Shown: piece after piece, positions 32,085 to 41,815 of the stretch | How the letters are laid out: each line of letters opens with the position of its first letter | Position numbering within the stretch: position 1 is the first letter of the stretch | Source of the DNA: Candidatus Geothrix odensensis | GTDB taxonomy: Bacteria; Acidobacteriota; Holophagae; Holophagales; Holophagaceae | Assembly: GCA_016714685.1 (NCBI GenBank) | Contig: JADKCH010000002.1 | Coordinates: 62,001 to 126,000 of the forward strand | Length of the DNA: 64,000 nt | Direction: 5' to 3' | Notes under the pieces: model-generated | What the model was told of the DNA's origin: nothing | Seen by the model: only the letters and a program-made list of their open reading frames with translations | The model's database searches: none | Made by a program: the position numbers and the translations under genes

Positions 32085-32906
32085 CTAGTTGATCCGCTTG
32101 ACGATGAACTTGTCCGTGCGACGGTTGCCACGGGTCTTGTATCCGCGAGTCGGCTGGCCCCAGGGCGTCACGGGGTGACGGCCACCGGAGGTGCGACCCT
32201 CGCCACCACCGTGCGGGTGGTCGACGGGGTTCATGACCACGCCGCGGACGGTCGGGCGGATGCCCTTCCAGCGGGTGCGGCCGGCCTTGCCGATCTGGAT
32301 GTTCTCGTGTTGCAGGTTGCCGACGGTGCCGATGGTCGCGTAGCACTCGAGGTGGATCTTGCGGATCTCGCCAGAGGGCATGCGGAGCTGGGCGTAGTCG
32401 TCTTCCTTGGCCACGAGCTGGGCGAAGGTGCCGGCGGCGCGGGCGATCTGGCCACCCTTGCCGGGCTTCATCTCGATGTTGTGGACGGTGTTGCCGACCG
32501 GGATGTTCCGCAGGGGAAGCGCGTTGCCCACCAGGATGTCGGCGTTCTTGCCGGCGACCACGGTGCGGCCCACTTCCAGGCCATCGGGGGCCAGGATGTA
32601 GCGCTTCTCGCCATCAGCGTAGACCAGCAGGGCGATGCGGGCGGTGCGGTTGGGGTCGTACTCGATGGTCGCGACCTTGGCGGGGACTTCGAGCTTGTTG
32701 CGCTTGAAGTCGATGATGCGGTACTGGCGCTTGTGGCCACCGCCGATGTGGCGGGTGGTGATCCGGCCGGTGTTGGAGCGACCTCCAGTGCGGTTCCTCT
32801 TGGCAATCAACGAACGCTCAGGCGTGTCCGTGGTGATTTCCTCGAAGCCGAACTTGGACATGCCGCGCTGACCGGGGGTCGTGGGCTTGAGCTGCTTGAT
32901 GCTCAT
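32085..32906 (-). CDS. rplB: 50S ribosomal protein L2
   Basis: A 273-residue protein of the peptidyl-transferase region. The C-terminal MNPVDHPHGGGEGR motif contains the conserved histidine; NRTGGRSNTGRITTRHIGGG is near the N-terminus. The gap to rplW upstream is 83 bases, longer than most in this block. Confidence 0.98.
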   Translation of the reverse strand: MSIKQLKPTTPGQRGMSKFGFEEITTDTPERSLIAKRNRTGGRSNTGRITTRHIGGGHKRQYRIIDFKRNKLEVPAKVATIEYDPNRTARIALLVYADGEKRYILAPDGLEVGRTVVAGKNADILVGNALPLRNIPVGNTVHNIEMKPGKGGQIARAAGTFAQLVAKEDDYAQLRMPSGEIRKIHLECYATIGTVGNLQHENIQIGKAGRTRWKGIRPTVRGVVMNPVDHPHGGGEGRTSGGRHPVTPWGQPTRGYKTRGNRRTDKFIVKRIN

Positions 32907-32989
32907 GGTTGTCCTCTTGCCTCAGGGTTGAAAGGGGCGGGCGATAGTGGGCAAAGCTTTTCCGTCCGCCGGAGTGGATCGAATTCGCC

Positions 32990-33265
32990 CTACTCGGACG
33001 CGGGAGCGCCCTCGGCGAGTTCGACATAGGCCTTCTTGCGGGGATTGGAGGTCCCGACAAAGCGGCCAAGGCGCTTGGTCCGGCTGGGAATCCGCACGGT
33101 GCGGATGGCCTTCACCTTGGACTGGAGCAGGAGCTCCACAGCTTCCTTGATCTGGTGCTTGGTGGCCCAGGTGGCCACCTCGAACACCTGTATGTTCTTC
33201 TCGCGCAGGATCTGGCCCTTCTCGGTGAGGAGGGGCTTGCGGATCACGTCAAAGATCTTGGTCAT
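32990..33265 (-). CDS. rplW: 50S ribosomal protein L23
   Basis: A 91-residue protein at the tunnel exit and a docking site for trigger factor and SRP. FDVIRKPLLTEKGQILREKN and KVKAIRTVRIPSRTKRLGRF fit. It overlaps rplD by 4 bases (ATGA). Confidence 0.96.
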   Translation of the reverse strand: MTKIFDVIRKPLLTEKGQILREKNIQVFEVATWATKHQIKEAVELLLQSKVKAIRTVRIPSRTKRLGRFVGTSNPRKKAYVELAEGAPASE

Positions 33266-33897
33266 GGCTTCACAACCTCCTGGAGGGCCAGGACGGCTTC
33301 CTTGGAGAAGATCACCTGGTCGTACTTGAGGAGCTCATAGACGTTGACGCCCAGGCTCTCGACGGTCTGCAGCTTCGGGTTGTTGCCGGCGGCCAGCGTG
33401 AGCTTCTCGCTGGCCTCGGTGCCGACCAGGAGGGCGGAACCGGTGACGCCGAGCTTGCCGAGGGTCTGGATCAGGGTCTTGGTCTTGTGGGACGCGACAT
33501 CCCAGTTCTCGACCACCAGGATCTGGCCGCTGGCCAGTTTGGCGGACAGCGCGTTGCGCAGGGCGGCGCGCCGGGCCTTCTTGGGGAAGGCGTAGTCGTA
33601 GGAACGGGGGTGCGGACCGTGGGTGGTGCCGCCGCCCTTCCACAGCGGGCTGCGGATGGAGCCCACGCGGGCGCGGCCGGTGCCCTTCTGCTTCCAGAGC
33701 TTCTTGCCGGAGCCACTGACTTCCCACTTGTCCTTGGTCTTCGCCGTGCCGGCGCGACGCTTGGCCAGGAAGTGGCGGACCGCCTCCCAGATCAGGTGCT
33801 GGTTCAGGTCTTCGAGCTTGAACACTTCGGGCAGCAGGTCAACGGTGCCCGCGGGCTTGTTCTCGAGGTTGACGACGGGGTGCTGGAACGCTGCCAT
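33262..33897 (-). CDS. rplD: 50S ribosomal protein L4
   Basis: A 211-residue protein. KQKGTGRARVGSIRSPLWKG is the loop that reaches the exit tunnel, and NWDVASHKTKTLIQTLGKLG follows. The ATG at 33897 has GGAGG upstream; the frame is open further but overlaps rplC. In E. coli L4 represses the S10 operon by acting on its leader, relevant to the structured leader before rpsJ here. Confidence 0.97.
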   Translation of the reverse strand: MAAFQHPVVNLENKPAGTVDLLPEVFKLEDLNQHLIWEAVRHFLAKRRAGTAKTKDKWEVSGSGKKLWKQKGTGRARVGSIRSPLWKGGGTTHGPHPRSYDYAFPKKARRAALRNALSAKLASGQILVVENWDVASHKTKTLIQTLGKLGVTGSALLVGTEASEKLTLAAGNNPKLQTVESLGVNVYELLKYDQVIFSKEAVLALQEVVKP

Positions 33898-33898
33898 C

Positions 33899-34525
33899 CT
33901 AGGCCTCCTGCTTGATGACGATGTACCCACCCTTGGGGCCGGGGACGGCGCCCTTGATGAGCAGCAGGTTGTTCTCGACATCCACCTTGGCGATCTCCAG
34001 ATTGCGGACGGTCACCTGGGCATCGCCCATGTGGCCGGGCATGCGCACGCCAGGGAAGACGCGGCTGGGATAGCTGGACTGGCCGATGGAGCCAGGCGCG
34101 CGGTGGAACATGGAGCCGTGGGTCGCGCGGCCGCCAGCGAAGTGGTGACGCTTGATGACGCCGGCGAAGCCCTTGCCCTTGCTGATGCCGGTGACGTTGA
34201 CCTTGGTCTTCGCCTCGAAGGCGCTGGCCAGGACACTGTCGCCGGGCTTGGAGGCGTCGGCGGCATCCACCTTGATCTCGCGGAGCACGCGGACCGGGGC
34301 GACACCGAGCTTCTCGCAGTGGCCCTTTTCGGCCTTGGAGGCGCGCTTGCCACCGTTGGGGTCCACGAAGCCGATCTGCACGGCCTCGTAGCCATCCTTG
34401 GCGGAGGTCTTGCGCTGAACGACGACGCAGGGGCCGGCCTGGATGACCGTCACGGGGACGATCTGGCCCTGCTCATTGAAGATCTGGGTCATCCCCAGCT
34501 TCTTTCCGATGATTCCTTTGGACAT
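33899..34525 (-). CDS. rplC: 50S ribosomal protein L3
   Basis: A 208-residue protein near the peptidyl-transferase centre. It starts MSKGIIGKKLGMTQIFNEQG; KGKGFAGVIKRHHFAGGRAT and the extension SMFHRAPGSIGQSSYPSRVF are typical. The start at 34525 is supported by GAGGGGGG and by homology. It lies 14 bases after rpsJ. Confidence 0.97.
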   Translation of the reverse strand: MSKGIIGKKLGMTQIFNEQGQIVPVTVIQAGPCVVVQRKTSAKDGYEAVQIGFVDPNGGKRASKAEKGHCEKLGVAPVRVLREIKVDAADASKPGDSVLASAFEAKTKVNVTGISKGKGFAGVIKRHHFAGGRATHGSMFHRAPGSIGQSSYPSRVFPGVRMPGHMGDAQVTVRNLEIAKVDVENNLLLIKGAVPGPKGGYIVIKQEA

Positions 34526-34539
34526 GTTTTCTCCCCCCT

Positions 34540-34866
34540 CTACCGGTTGCCCTGACGGCTGAAGACCTTGATCTCCACGTCGACGCCAGCGGGCAGGTCC
34601 AGGCGCATGAGGGTGTCCACGGTGTTCTGGGTCGGGTTCAGGATGTCCAAGAGCCGCTTGTGCGTGCGGATCTCGAACTGGTCCCGGCTCTTCTTGTCCA
34701 CGTGGGGGGAACGGTTCACGGTGTACTTGTTCGTCCGGGTGGGCAGGGGAATGGGCCCCGCCACCGAGGCGCCCGTGCGCTTGGCGGTGTCCACGATCTC
34801 GCGGGTGCTCTGATCGAGCAGACGGTGGTCGAAGGCACGCAAACGGATGCGGATGTTGTCTTTCAT
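34540..34866 (-). CDS. rpsJ: 30S ribosomal protein S10
   Basis: A 108-residue protein, the first gene of the S10 operon. RIRLRAFDHRLLDQSTREIV and PIPLPTRTNKYTVNRSPHVD are diagnostic. GGAG precedes the ATG at 34866. The frame is open to 34935, but the extension would encode the tandem leader hairpins. S10 is also part of the NusB-NusE antitermination complex. Confidence 0.97.
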   Translation of the reverse strand: MKDNIRIRLRAFDHRLLDQSTREIVDTAKRTGASVAGPIPLPTRTNKYTVNRSPHVDKKSRDQFEIRTHKRLLDILNPTQNTVDTLMRLDLPAGVDVEIKVFSRQGNR

Positions 34867-34879
34867 GCTCACTCCATTG

Positions 34880-34918
34880 GGACGCTGAACGTCCATAGAC
34901 GTGGGGCGCTGACCGCCC
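34880..34918 (-). promoter_or_regulatory. tandem covarying hairpins in the rpsJ leader
   Basis: In transcription order: GGGCG-GTCAG-CGCCC (34918-34904), then GGACG-TTCAG-CGTCC (34894-34880). The two lie in 24-nt repeats with the same flanks (AT before, CCA after). They differ by G-C to A-T at the middle base pair, a compensatory change, and at the first loop base. The second ends 13 bases before the rpsJ ATG and close to its RBS. A ribosomal-protein-binding autoregulatory leader is the likely explanation. Confidence 0.6.
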
Positions 34919-34955
34919 ATGTAAATCCGTCCCAACGACAGGGACAGGGCTGATC

Positions 34956-34983
34956 AGCATAACAAAAGCCGCTGGAAATACAA
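34956..34983 (-). promoter_or_regulatory. candidate S10-operon promoter
   Basis: Minus strand: TTGTAT (34983-34978), a 16-nt spacer, then TATGCT (34961-34956) preceded by TGT, an extended -10. This would give a 5-prime leader of about 80 nt containing both tandem hairpins. It overlaps the terminator-like stem, so the interpretation is uncertain. Confidence 0.4.
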
Positions 34984-35165
34984 CGGCTATTTTGAGAAGA
35001 ACGCACGACCACCCGTGGGTGGAAGCGGTTGGATCAGGAGGCCCGGCAACCTTGCGGTTCGAGTAATGACCTCACCCCGAGAGGGGCTTGAAAAGCAGGT
35101 AAAGCAGAAATGACTAGTGTTGTTAGCTGTGGTAACCAGTTTTGCCGGGTCGAGCAGCGGGGGTG

Positions 35166-35184
35166 CGGGGGTGTGCGCGCAGCG
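35166..35184 (-). repeat. REP-like repeat, partial copy C
   Basis: On the plus strand GGGGGTGTGCGCGCAGCGA (35167-35185) matches copy A (GGGGGTGTTCGCGCAGCGA) at all but one base. The second arm CCCCCGG is missing; instead GCGGAGCGCGG follows. It lies 26-45 bases after the fusA stop codon. Confidence 0.45.
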
Positions 35185-35210
35185 AAGCGGAGCGCGGAAC
35201 CATCGCTGCC

Positions 35211-37319
<2,109 letters not shown>

Positions 37320-37381
37320 AGCGGCCTCCTGAAAGGATCAATTCGGAATCGGGGTCGTTCGTGCTGCTTCAAAGACCTTCG

Positions 37382-37414
37382 CGGAAGGAGCCGCCCAGGA
37401 GGCGGCTCCTTCCG
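37382..37414 (-). promoter_or_regulatory. long perfect hairpin between rpsG and fusA
   Basis: A 14-bp perfect stem, CGGAAGGAGCCGCC / GGCGGCTCCTTCCG, with a 5-nt loop, begins 14 bases after the rpsG stop. The following bases (CGAAGGTCTTTG) are not a T tract. It may attenuate or process the str transcript, setting EF-G levels apart from S12 and S7. Confidence 0.55.
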
Positions 37415-37427
37415 GTCAGACGGGCTG

Positions 37428-37898
37428 CTACCAGCGGAAATGGGCGAAGGCCTTGTTGGCCTCGGCCATCTTGTGGACGTCGTCCTTCTTCTTGATCGAG
37501 GCGCCACGGAAGTTCATGGCGTCCAGGATCTCGCCGGCCAGCTTGTCGCGCATGGTGCGCTCGCCGCGGGAGGCGGAATAGGTCTTCAGCCAGCGCATGG
37601 CCAGGGACTGGCGGCGGTTCTGGGGAACCTCCACGGGCACCTGGTAGGTGGCGCCGCCCACGCGGCGGGACTTCACTTCCACCGAGGGCTTGATGTTGTT
37701 GAGGGCCTTCTGGAAGGCCTCCAGCGCCTCTTCGCCGGACTTCTTGGCGACGATCTCGAGTGCCCCGTAGAGGATGCGCTCGGCGGTGGCCTTCTTGCCG
37801 CGCTCCATGAGGATGTTCACGAACTTGGAGACGGTGAGGCTGTTGTAGACGGGATCCGGGAGGATCTCACGCTTGGCGGGTGCATTGCGACGAGCCAT
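37428..37898 (-). CDS. rpsG: 30S ribosomal protein S7
   Basis: A 156-residue primary binder of the 16S head. It starts MARRNAPAKREILPDPVYNS, and GGATYQVPVEVPQNRRQSLA is diagnostic. In E. coli S7 represses the str operon through the rpsL-rpsG junction; here that gap is only 11 bases, so control, if present, may act elsewhere. Confidence 0.97.
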   Translation of the reverse strand: MARRNAPAKREILPDPVYNSLTVSKFVNILMERGKKATAERILYGALEIVAKKSGEEALEAFQKALNNIKPSVEVKSRRVGGATYQVPVEVPQNRRQSLAMRWLKTYSASRGERTMRDKLAGEILDAMNFRGASIKKKDDVHKMAEANKAFAHFRW

Positions 37899-37909
37899 GG
37901 TCTACCTCC

Positions 37910-38308
37910 CTACTTCTTCTTGGCCGGCGCGGCGCCAGCCTTGGGGCGCTTGGCGCCGTACTTGGAACGGGACTGGTTGCGGCCGGCGACGCCAGTGGCG
38001 TCGAGGGTGCCGCGCACCACGTGGTAGCGCACGCCCGGCAGATCCTTCACGCGGCCGCCGCGGATGAGCACGATGCTGTGCTCCTGCAGGTTGTGGCCCA
38101 CGCCCGGGATGTAGGTCGTGCACTCGATGCCATTGGTGAGGCGCACGCGGGCCACCTTGCGAAGCGCGGAGTTCGGCTTCTTGGGGGTGGTGGTGAACAC
38201 GCGGGTGCACACGCCGCGCTTCTGCGGGCAGGCGTCGAGCGCGGGGCTCTTGGTCTTGTTGATGAACGTCTTCCGCCCGAAGCGGATCAGCTGATTGATG
38301 GTAGGCAC
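37910..38308 (-). CDS. rpsL: 30S ribosomal protein S12
   Basis: A 132-residue decoding-centre protein. TTTPKKPNSALRKVARVRL keeps the lysine linked to streptomycin sensitivity, and GRVKDLPGVRYHVVRGTLD keeps the second site, so no resistance allele is seen. The C-terminus has an Ala/Lys extension. Start is GTG, with GGAGG 5 bases upstream. Confidence 0.97.
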   Translation of the reverse strand: MPTINQLIRFGRKTFINKTKSPALDACPQKRGVCTRVFTTTPKKPNSALRKVARVRLTNGIECTTYIPGVGHNLQEHSIVLIRGGRVKDLPGVRYHVVRGTLDATGVAGRNQSRSKYGAKRPKAGAAPAKKK

Positions 38309-38426
38309 ACCATCCTCCTAGGAAGGCACCGGTGGATCCGGGCCTGGGCCCGAGAGGTTCGCCGGGCACGCCGGGGAACGTCGGACGGATGAAATCCTGC
38401 GCCGACCCACAGGGCCGGAACCATCT

Positions 38427-38454
38427 AGGCTATCGGAATGCCCCTGAAAGTCAA
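38427..38454 (-). promoter_or_regulatory. candidate str-operon promoter
   Basis: Minus strand: TTGACT (38454-38449), a 16-nt spacer, then TAGCCT (38432-38427). The -35 fits the consensus at 5 of 6 bases; the -10 is weak. It would leave a leader of about 110 nt before rpsL. Confidence 0.45.
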
Positions 38455-38481
38455 CGCATCAAGTGTGAATGGGGACAGACA

Positions 38482-38748
38482 TCATCCAGCCAGGGGACAG
38501 CCGCAACCCCCGGCCGCACAGCCGTGGCCCGACTTGGGCGACTCGGCCGCCGGGGCCGACGCGGGCTCGGAAGCGGCGCCCTTGTACCAGCCAGCCCCTG
38601 CGAGCGCGAAGGCGGCCACGGACAGCTGACGCTTCATGCCTTCCTGGGCCCCGCAACCAGGGCAGGCATGAGACTGCGGCGCGGACAGGCTCTCCAGCTT
38701 CTCTTCGGACTGGCCACAAGCATCACAACGGTATTCGTAGAGGGGCAT
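38482..38748 (-). CDS. FmdB-type zinc ribbon protein
   Basis: An 88-residue protein. MPLYEYRCDACGQSEEKLES is the FmdB/CxxC-CxxC regulatory-protein opening, with the second pair at ACPGC. The C-terminal half is low-complexity Ala/Pro/Ser and ends with a cysteine-rich GHGCAAGGCGCPLAG that could bind metal. AGGAGA precedes the ATG. It lies upstream of rpsL on the same strand and could be cotranscribed, but the likely rpsL promoter starts right after it. Exact role unknown. Confidence 0.8.
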   Translation of the reverse strand: MPLYEYRCDACGQSEEKLESLSAPQSHACPGCGAQEGMKRQLSVAAFALAGAGWYKGAASEPASAPAAESPKSGHGCAAGGCGCPLAG

Positions 38749-38803
38749 GGCAGACTTCTCCTGGGAATCGTCCCCGAACCAATGATTTTATCCAGGTACT
38801 GAG

Positions 38804-39292
38804 ATGCCGTCACCGACCCGTTTCTTCCAGACTCCCGAAGCCTTCCTCGCGGCCCTGCCCCGGCCGAAGACCCTCTGCTTCACCAACGGCTGCTTCGACC
38901 TGATCCACCCGGGCCATGTGCAGTACCTGGCCGATGCCCGGGCCCTGGGCGACTTCCTGGTGGTGGGGCTCAACAGCGACGCCTCCGTGGCCCGCCTGAA
39001 GGGAGCCTCCCGCCCCCTCCAGGACGAGGCGGCCCGCGCCGCCATCCTGCTGGGCCTGCGCAGCGTGGATGCCGTGGTGCGCTTCGACGAGGACACCCCG
39101 TACGAGCTCATCCGGGCCCTCCAGCCTGACGTGCTGGTGAAGGGCGGCGACTACACGCCGGAGACTGTGGTGGGCCGGGACCTTGTGGAAGTCCGGGGCG
39201 GACGCCTGGTGCTCATCCCCTTCCTGCCGGGGCACAGCACCTCGCGGATCGAGGCCCGGATCAAGTCGGGGCGGGGCGTCACGCTGGAATAA
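38804..39292 (+). CDS. rfaE2: D-glycero-beta-D-manno-heptose 1-phosphate adenylyltransferase
   Basis: A 162-residue nucleotidyltransferase that makes ADP-heptose for the lipopolysaccharide core. TNGCFDLIHPGHVQYL contains the HxGH site, and VKGGDYTPETVVG and GHSTSRIEARI close the fold. It corresponds to the C-terminal domain of HldE; the kinase domain is not attached and not nearby. It points to an LPS-containing outer membrane. It is a single gene, ended by a strong terminator. Confidence 0.92.
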   Translation: MPSPTRFFQTPEAFLAALPRPKTLCFTNGCFDLIHPGHVQYLADARALGDFLVVGLNSDASVARLKGASRPLQDEAARAAILLGLRSVDAVVRFDEDTPYELIRALQPDVLVKGGDYTPETVVGRDLVEVRGGRLVLIPFLPGHSTSRIEARIKSGRGVTLE

Positions 39293-39320
39293 CAAGCGGG
39301 CCGCGTGAGCGGCCCGCTTG
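39293..39320. terminator. bidirectional terminator between rfaE2 and glnN
   Basis: CAAGCGGGCCGC, loop GTGA, then GCGGCCCGCTTG: a perfect 12-bp stem directly after the rfaE2 stop and 16 bases from the glnN stop. Confidence 0.85.
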
Positions 39321-39336
39321 GCGTGGTGGCTGGGTT

Positions 39337-41496
39337 CTAGACCAGCGGGGACAGCAGCTGCCAGTACTTCGGCAGGGGCCAGAGGTCGGCGTCGCAGGCA
39401 TCCTCGAGGGCATCGAGCACTTCCCGGAGGGCATGCTTGGACTGGTTGACCTCATTGCCGAAGGCCTCTGTGCGGGCGTGCAGATCCTCGAGGGCCTCGG
39501 CCTTGGCCAGGGCGGCCTTCATGGCGGCCAGGCGGGCCTGGGCCTCGCCCGCGAGCGCAGCCTGGGTCTGCAGCGCGGCCTTAAGGGTCTCGGGTACGGA
39601 GATGCCGGCGGCGGCCAGCTTGCCCAGGCTGTCGGCGCGGGCGCCGAGGTCGGCAGTCACCGAGGGCAGGATCTGGGTCTCCGCCATCTGCCGCAGGACC
39701 TGGGTCTCGATGGCGATGACCTTCTGATACTCCTCGTGGCGGATGTGGAGCCGGGACTCCTGCTCACCCTCTGAAAGGATGCCCGGCTTGGCGAGCACCG
39801 CCTTGACCGCGGCCTCTTCCCAGATGTGCAGCGCGGCCACGGTGTCCTTGGCGTGGGGCAGGCCCCGGCGCTCGGCCTCGGCCTTCCACTCGTCCGAATA
39901 GCCGTTGCCCTCGAAGCGGATGGCCTTGGTCTCTTGAATGGCCTGGCGCACCACGGAAAGGACGGCCGCCTTGTGCTCCTTGCCGGCCTTCAGCTCGGCT
40001 TCCAGCCTGGCGTTCAGGTCGTCCAGGGCCTCGGCCACGGCGGCGTTGATCACCGTAAGGGGCAGAGCGATGGGCTGGCTGGACCCCACGGCACGGAACT
40101 CGAACTTGTTGCCCGTGAAGGCGAAGGGGCTGGTGCGGTTGCGGTCCGTGGCGTCCTTCTCGATGCGGGGCAGGTTGCCAATGCCAAGGTCGATGATCTT
40201 CTGGCTGGAGGCGTCGGCGGCGGCGCCCTTCTCGATGGCGTCCAGGATGTGGTTCAGCTGGGCGCCGAGGAAGGCGGACATGATGGCCGGGGGCGCCTCA
40301 TTGGCACCGAGGCGGTGGTCGTTGCCCGCGAAGGCGATGGAGGCCCGCAGCAGCCCGCCGTGGGTGTGGATGGCCTTCAGGGTGGCGCTGAGGAAGTAGA
40401 GGAACTGGAGGTTCTCCTCGGGCGTGTTGCCGGGCTCCAGAAGGTTCTGCCCCTCGTCCGTGGCGATGCTCCAGTTCACGTGCTTGCCGCTGCCGTTGAC
40501 GCCGGCGAAGGGCTTCTCGTGCAGCAGAATGGCCAGGCTGTGGCGCTCGCCCACGGATTTCAGGATCTCCATGAGCAGCTGGTTGTGGTCGCTGGCCAGA
40601 TTGGCGGCCTCATAGATGGGGGCGATCTCGAACTGGTTGGGGGCCACCTCGTTGTGGCGGGTCTTGGCGGGGATGCCCAGCTTGAAGCACTCCAGCTCGA
40701 CATCCTGCATGAAGCCGAGGACGCGCGCCTTGATGCTGCCGAAGTAGTGATCCTCCATCTCCTGGCCCTTGGGGGGACGGGCGCCCTGCAGGGTCCGGTT
40801 CGCGAACATCAGGTCCGGCCGCTGCTGGGCCAGGTCGATGTCGACGGCGAAGTACTCCTGCTCGGGACCGCACTGGGCCACCACGGATTCAGCGTTGATT
40901 CCGAAGTGCTTGAGGGCGTTCTTGGCGGCAATGGAGACCACGCCCATGGAGCGCAGGAGGGGCACCTTGTGGTCGAGGGCCTCGCCGTGGTACCCGACGA
41001 AAGCGGTCGGGATGCAGAGTGTCTTGCCCAGGGGGCCTTCCATGATGAAGGCCGGGCTGGCGGGATCCCAGGCGGTGTAGCCACGGGCCTCGAAGGTGGC
41101 GCGCAGTCCCCCGCTGGGGAAGGAGCTGGCGTCGGGCTCGCCCTGGATCAGCTGGCTCCCGCTGAACCGCTCGATGACCACGCCGGGTTCATCCCAGGTG
41201 ATGAAGGCGTCATGCTTCTCGGCGGTGGCGCCCGTCATGGGCAGGAACCAGTGGGTGAAGTGGGTGCAGCCCTGCTCCAGGGCCCACTCCTTCATGGCGA
41301 GCGCCACACTCTTGGCCACTTCGGGGGACAGGGCCTCGCCGCGCTTCAGCGCCTGGCGGTACGCCTTGTACACATCCTTCTGCAGCCGTTCGCGCATGGT
41401 GCGTTCGCTGAACGTGTTGCAGCCGAAGTACTGGCTGATCTTGATCTGATCCAGCCGTGAGATGCTGGAAGTGTCTGGCGCCTGCGCCTTGGCCAT
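39337..41496 (-). CDS. glnN: glutamine synthetase, type III
   Basis: A 719-residue GSIII, which makes glutamine from glutamate, ammonia and ATP as a cytoplasmic dodecamer. Marks of the type: GATAEKHDAF, ERFSGSQLIQGEPDASSFPS, GPEQEYFAVD, the ATP-site GSGKHVNWS and a long helical C-terminus. Typical GSI is about 470 residues. I chose the ATG at 41496 because AGGGGG precedes it and homology begins there; the frame stays open to 41748. Regulation by PII or adenylylation is not expected from the sequence. No PII gene is nearby. Confidence 0.94.
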   Translation of the reverse strand: MAKAQAPDTSSISRLDQIKISQYFGCNTFSERTMRERLQKDVYKAYRQALKRGEALSPEVAKSVALAMKEWALEQGCTHFTHWFLPMTGATAEKHDAFITWDEPGVVIERFSGSQLIQGEPDASSFPSGGLRATFEARGYTAWDPASPAFIMEGPLGKTLCIPTAFVGYHGEALDHKVPLLRSMGVVSIAAKNALKHFGINAESVVAQCGPEQEYFAVDIDLAQQRPDLMFANRTLQGARPPKGQEMEDHYFGSIKARVLGFMQDVELECFKLGIPAKTRHNEVAPNQFEIAPIYEAANLASDHNQLLMEILKSVGERHSLAILLHEKPFAGVNGSGKHVNWSIATDEGQNLLEPGNTPEENLQFLYFLSATLKAIHTHGGLLRASIAFAGNDHRLGANEAPPAIMSAFLGAQLNHILDAIEKGAAADASSQKIIDLGIGNLPRIEKDATDRNRTSPFAFTGNKFEFRAVGSSQPIALPLTVINAAVAEALDDLNARLEAELKAGKEHKAAVLSVVRQAIQETKAIRFEGNGYSDEWKAEAERRGLPHAKDTVAALHIWEEAAVKAVLAKPGILSEGEQESRLHIRHEEYQKVIAIETQVLRQMAETQILPSVTADLGARADSLGKLAAAGISVPETLKAALQTQAALAGEAQARLAAMKAALAKAEALEDLHARTEAFGNEVNQSKHALREVLDALEDACDADLWPLPKYWQLLSPLV

Positions 41497-41609
41497 GGTT
41501 CCCCCTGAGGATGAGTGAGGCATGAATCCATATACACGTGGACCGATGTCCGCCCCAGGGGGGCAGTCATCGGATTCCCACATCCACATGGACCCTGCGA
41601 TCCACCCAC

Positions 41610-41636
41610 AGGATAGCCGAAGCCCGCTTGTGACAA
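41610..41636 (-). promoter_or_regulatory. candidate glnN promoter
   Basis: Minus strand: TTGTCA (41636-41631), a short 15-nt spacer, then TATCCT (41615-41610). The leader would be about 110 nt. The spacing is below optimum, so this is tentative. Confidence 0.3.
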
Positions 41637-41803
41637 CAGGTTTTGATGCGTGTGGGCGGGCTCTTTTTTGGCTCGGAAACCTCCAGTGCGAACAGGAGGC
41701 CCTGCCCCGCGCCGCCGCACTGGCCTGGGAACGCGTGGCCTTCGCCAAAGTCTTCGATCATCCGGAGCCTGGACTCCGAATCCGTCGGTTTCTCGACAAG
41801 GGC

Positions 41804-41809
41804 TAGAAT
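41804..41809 (+). promoter_or_regulatory. -10 hexamer TAGAAT, 6 nt before the nadA start
   Basis: TAGAAT-CACACC-ATG, with no Shine-Dalgarno sequence. Transcription would begin about at the A of the ATG, giving a leaderless nadA mRNA. No good -35 is seen. Confidence 0.45.
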
Positions 41810-41815
41810 CACACC

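Larger units (their letters stand above)
34867..35210. other. 344-bp fusA-rpsJ intergenic region: leader, promoter, terminator-like stem, no tuf
   Basis: Besides the leader hairpins and the promoter candidate, it contains, on the minus strand, AGCCG (34988-34984) paired with CGGCT (34971-34967) and followed by TTTGTT, which could end fusA transcripts. A stem CCCC-TCTC-GGGG lies at 35075-35086, and part of the dispersed repeat near the fusA stop. No coding frame is convincing, and tuf, often found here, is absent. Confidence 0.6.
41497..41815. other. 319-bp glnN-nadA divergent intergenic region
   Basis: It holds promoters for both genes. On the nadA side TAGAAT lies just before the ATG. On the glnN side TATCCT and TTGTCA are candidate hexamers. 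A short plus-strand frame ending at 41806 (FDACGRALFWLGNLQCEQEA...) has plausible codon use in its last 50 codons but no RBS or recognisable homology, so I did not call it. Confidence 0.45.

Noticed and set aside
34867..34935. N-terminal extension of S10 containing a repeated QRP peptide motif
   Set aside because: The repeat is better explained by RNA hairpins with a compensatory change; S10 proteins start at MKDNIRIRLR. A leader peptide cannot be fully excluded.
35041..35080. tRNA-like T-arm sequence GGTTCGAGT
   Set aside because: No acceptor stem, anticodon arm or CCA end can be built around it.
41630..41806. Short plus-strand frame before nadA (FDACGRALFWLGNLQ...)
   Set aside because: Its last part has plausible codon use, but it has no RBS or recognisable family, and its stop codon forms the nadA -10 hexamer.
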